The notes under the pieces were generated by a model. It was not told the origin of the DNA and did not search any database. It saw nothing but the letters and a program-made list of their open reading frames with translations. A program made the position numbers and the translations under genes. DNA of 64,000 nucleotides from DASZWJ01 sp963813895 (GTDB lineage: Bacteria; Pseudomonadota; Gammaproteobacteria; JAURND01), in the NCBI GenBank assembly GCA_963813895.1, contig CAWFAS010000004.1, positions 434,001 through 498,000 on the forward strand, given 5' to 3'. Positions 62,635 through 64,000 of this stretch are shown one piece after another (position 1 is the stretch's first letter; each line of letters starts with the position of its first letter).

Positions 62635-64000
62635 TCACCCAGAAAAAGTCACCTCCTGTATATGCTTAATCTTATCCCGCACCCTGGCCGCCTCTTCAAA
62701 TTCAAGATTCTTCGCGTGTTGATACATCTGCTCCTCCAATTTTTTAAGCTGCTTTGCTAATTGTTTGGGAGACAAGGTTTGATATACCGCCGCCTCTTCC
62801 GCCACGCGCTCGGCACGTTCACGGGCTTGCGGGGAAAACTCTTCACTGGTTTCCAATATCACCTTAATTGCTTTTTCAATGCCTTTAGGGGTGATACCGT
62901 GCTCTTTATTATAAAGCCTCTGGATTTCGCGACGACGATCGGTTTCCGAAATCGCCCGCTGCATTGAATTGGTAATCCTGTCGCCATACATAATCACCTT
63001 GCCATGAATATTACGCGCTGCCCGCCCTATTGTTTGAATCAACGAGCGTTCCGACCGCAGGAACCCTTCCTTATCGGCATCAAGTATGGCTACTAAAGAT
63101 ACCTCCGGCAAATCCAGGCCCTCGCGCAATAAATTGATCCCTACCAACACATCAAAGGTACCCATACGCAAATTGCGGATAATTTCCACGCGTTCAATAG
63201 CATCAATGTCCGAGTGTAAATAGCGTACTTTCACCCCATGTTCAGCCAAGTATTCCGTAAGATCCTCTGCCATGCGCTTAGTTAAGGTAGTAACCAATAC
63301 ACGTTCATTCTTCGCCACCCGCAAATTGATTTCTGACAAGGTATCATCTACTTGAGTGGCGACAGGTCTCACCTCTAATTCAGGATCGATTAAACCCGTG
63401 GGACGAACTAGCAATTCAACGACTTGCGCAGATTTTTTTTGTTCAAAGTCTCCTGGAGTGGCAGATACATAAATGGTCTGCGGCGCCAGGTTTTCAAATT
63501 CATCAAACCGTAGCGGTCGATTATCCATGGCCGAAGGCAGGCGGAATCCGTACTCCACGAGAGTTTCTTTACGAGAGCGATCGCCACGATACATCGCGCC
63601 CAATTGCGGCACCGTGACATGTGATTCATCGATCACTAGCATGGCTTCACTGGACAAGTAATCTATCAGGGTAGGCGGCGGTTCACCCGGCTGGCGACCG
63701 GAAAGATAGCGCGAGTAATTCTCAATTCCATTGCAATATCCCAGCTCCATAATCATTTCCAGATCATAACGTGTGCGCTCCCCCAAGCGTTGTGCTTCCA
63801 CTAATTTTTGCATCTGATGTAGATCAGCCAGTCGCTGCGCCAACTCCTGGCGAATAAAATCTACCGCATCCAAAAGCCTTTGCCGCGGCGTCACATAGTG
63901 GCTTTTGGGAAAAATAGTCACGCGCGGCACCCGCCGCAACACTTCGCCGGTGAGTGGGTCAAAAATACTAATATCTTCGATTTCGGTATCAAATAAAGCG
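62635..64000 (-). CDS. uvrB: UvrABC excision nuclease subunit B, 3' part
   Basis: About 455 C-terminal residues; the N-terminal third with the Walker A helicase motif is off the right edge. At the edge the frame reads LFDTEIEDISIFDPLTGEVL. LVIDESHVTVPQLGAMYRGD is motif II with the damage-probing region, VGINLLREGLDLPEVSLVAI and TIGRAARN are motifs V and VI, and the C-terminal UVR domain (LKKLEEQMYQHAKNLEFEEA) binds UvrC. It loads on damaged DNA after UvrA. The gene is intact as far as seen. Confidence 0.97.
   Translation of the reverse strand, partial: ALFDTEIEDISIFDPLTGEVLRRVPRVTIFPKSHYVTPRQRLLDAVDFIRQELAQRLADLHQMQKLVEAQRLGERTRYDLEMIMELGYCNGIENYSRYLSGRQPGEPPPTLIDYLSSEAMLVIDESHVTVPQLGAMYRGDRSRKETLVEYGFRLPSAMDNRPLRFDEFENLAPQTIYVSATPGDFEQKKSAQVVELLVRPTGLIDPELEVRPVATQVDDTLSEINLRVAKNERVLVTTLTKRMAEDLTEYLAEHGVKVRYLHSDIDAIERVEIIRNLRMGTFDVLVGINLLREGLDLPEVSLVAILDADKEGFLRSERSLIQTIGRAARNIHGKVIMYGDRITNSMQRAISETDRRREIQRLYNKEHGITPKGIEKAIKVILETSEEFSPQARERAERVAEEAAVYQTLSPKQLAKQLKKLEEQMYQHAKNLEFEEAARVRDKIKHIQEVTFSG

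Overview
The window comes from a gammaproteobacterium, most likely a host-associated member of the Legionellales (Coxiella/Legionella relatives). This placement is an inference from gene content; no marker was compared with a database. The supports are the conserved gammaproteobacterial blocks thrS-infC-rpmI-rplT-pheS-pheT-ihfA-merR, murC-murB-ddl and rnhB-dnaE. They are mixed with many eukaryotic-like or effector-like genes: a kinase-fold protein, ankyrin and Sel1 proteins, and Ser/Pro-rich coiled-coil proteins. There are many decayed genes and an unusually dense set of palindromic repeats. Sequence is AT-rich outside the GC-rich hairpins.

Layout. 1-12.7 kb is an accessory, decaying region. 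It holds the end of a trehalase, a DUF4239 membrane protein, two integrase remnants (one beside the tmRNA gene, a classic attachment site), a kinase-like effector candidate, frameshifted ankyrin and unknown genes, a MoeB-rhodanese fusion, a truncated peptide transporter fused head-on to a LuxR fragment, tmRNA, an alpha/beta hydrolase, a SufU stub and a Sel1 protein. 12.7-20 kb is mostly housekeeping: ldhA, ddl, murB, murC, phhB and mnmA. At 20-24 kb lies a 1264-residue effector candidate. 24.5-37 kb is the core block: kdsB, ycaR, tRNA-Pro, merR-ihfA-pheT-pheS, a secreted protein, rplT-rpmI-infC-thrS and tsaD. 37-53.5 kb is accessory again: a LexA-like repressor, small regulators, a VapBC-type pair, another effector candidate, methyltransferases, a POT transporter, ung, and a type VI cluster of VgrG, a PAAR effector and a Sel1 putative immunity protein. 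53.6-64 kb holds dnaE, rnhB, a sugar-nucleotide dehydrogenase with lpxB, galU, a small double-glycine-leader peptide gene and the 3' part of uvrB.

How genes work together. murC, murB and ddl act in peptidoglycan precursor synthesis. kdsB, lpxB, the Gfo/Idh enzyme and galU act in lipid A/LPS and sugar-nucleotide supply. thrS to ihfA is a translation operon. VgrG, PAAR and Sel1 look like a secreted spike, its toxin and the neutraliser.

Most gaps over 300 bp hold 80-300 bp near-perfect palindromes. Several families differ inside but end in a shared motif close to AAYTATTCARCA, which suggests one transposase moved them all. The most novel single item is a 50-codon gene at 62074-62226 whose first 19 residues fit the double-glycine bacteriocin leader consensus exactly. 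It has its own ribosome binding site and terminator.
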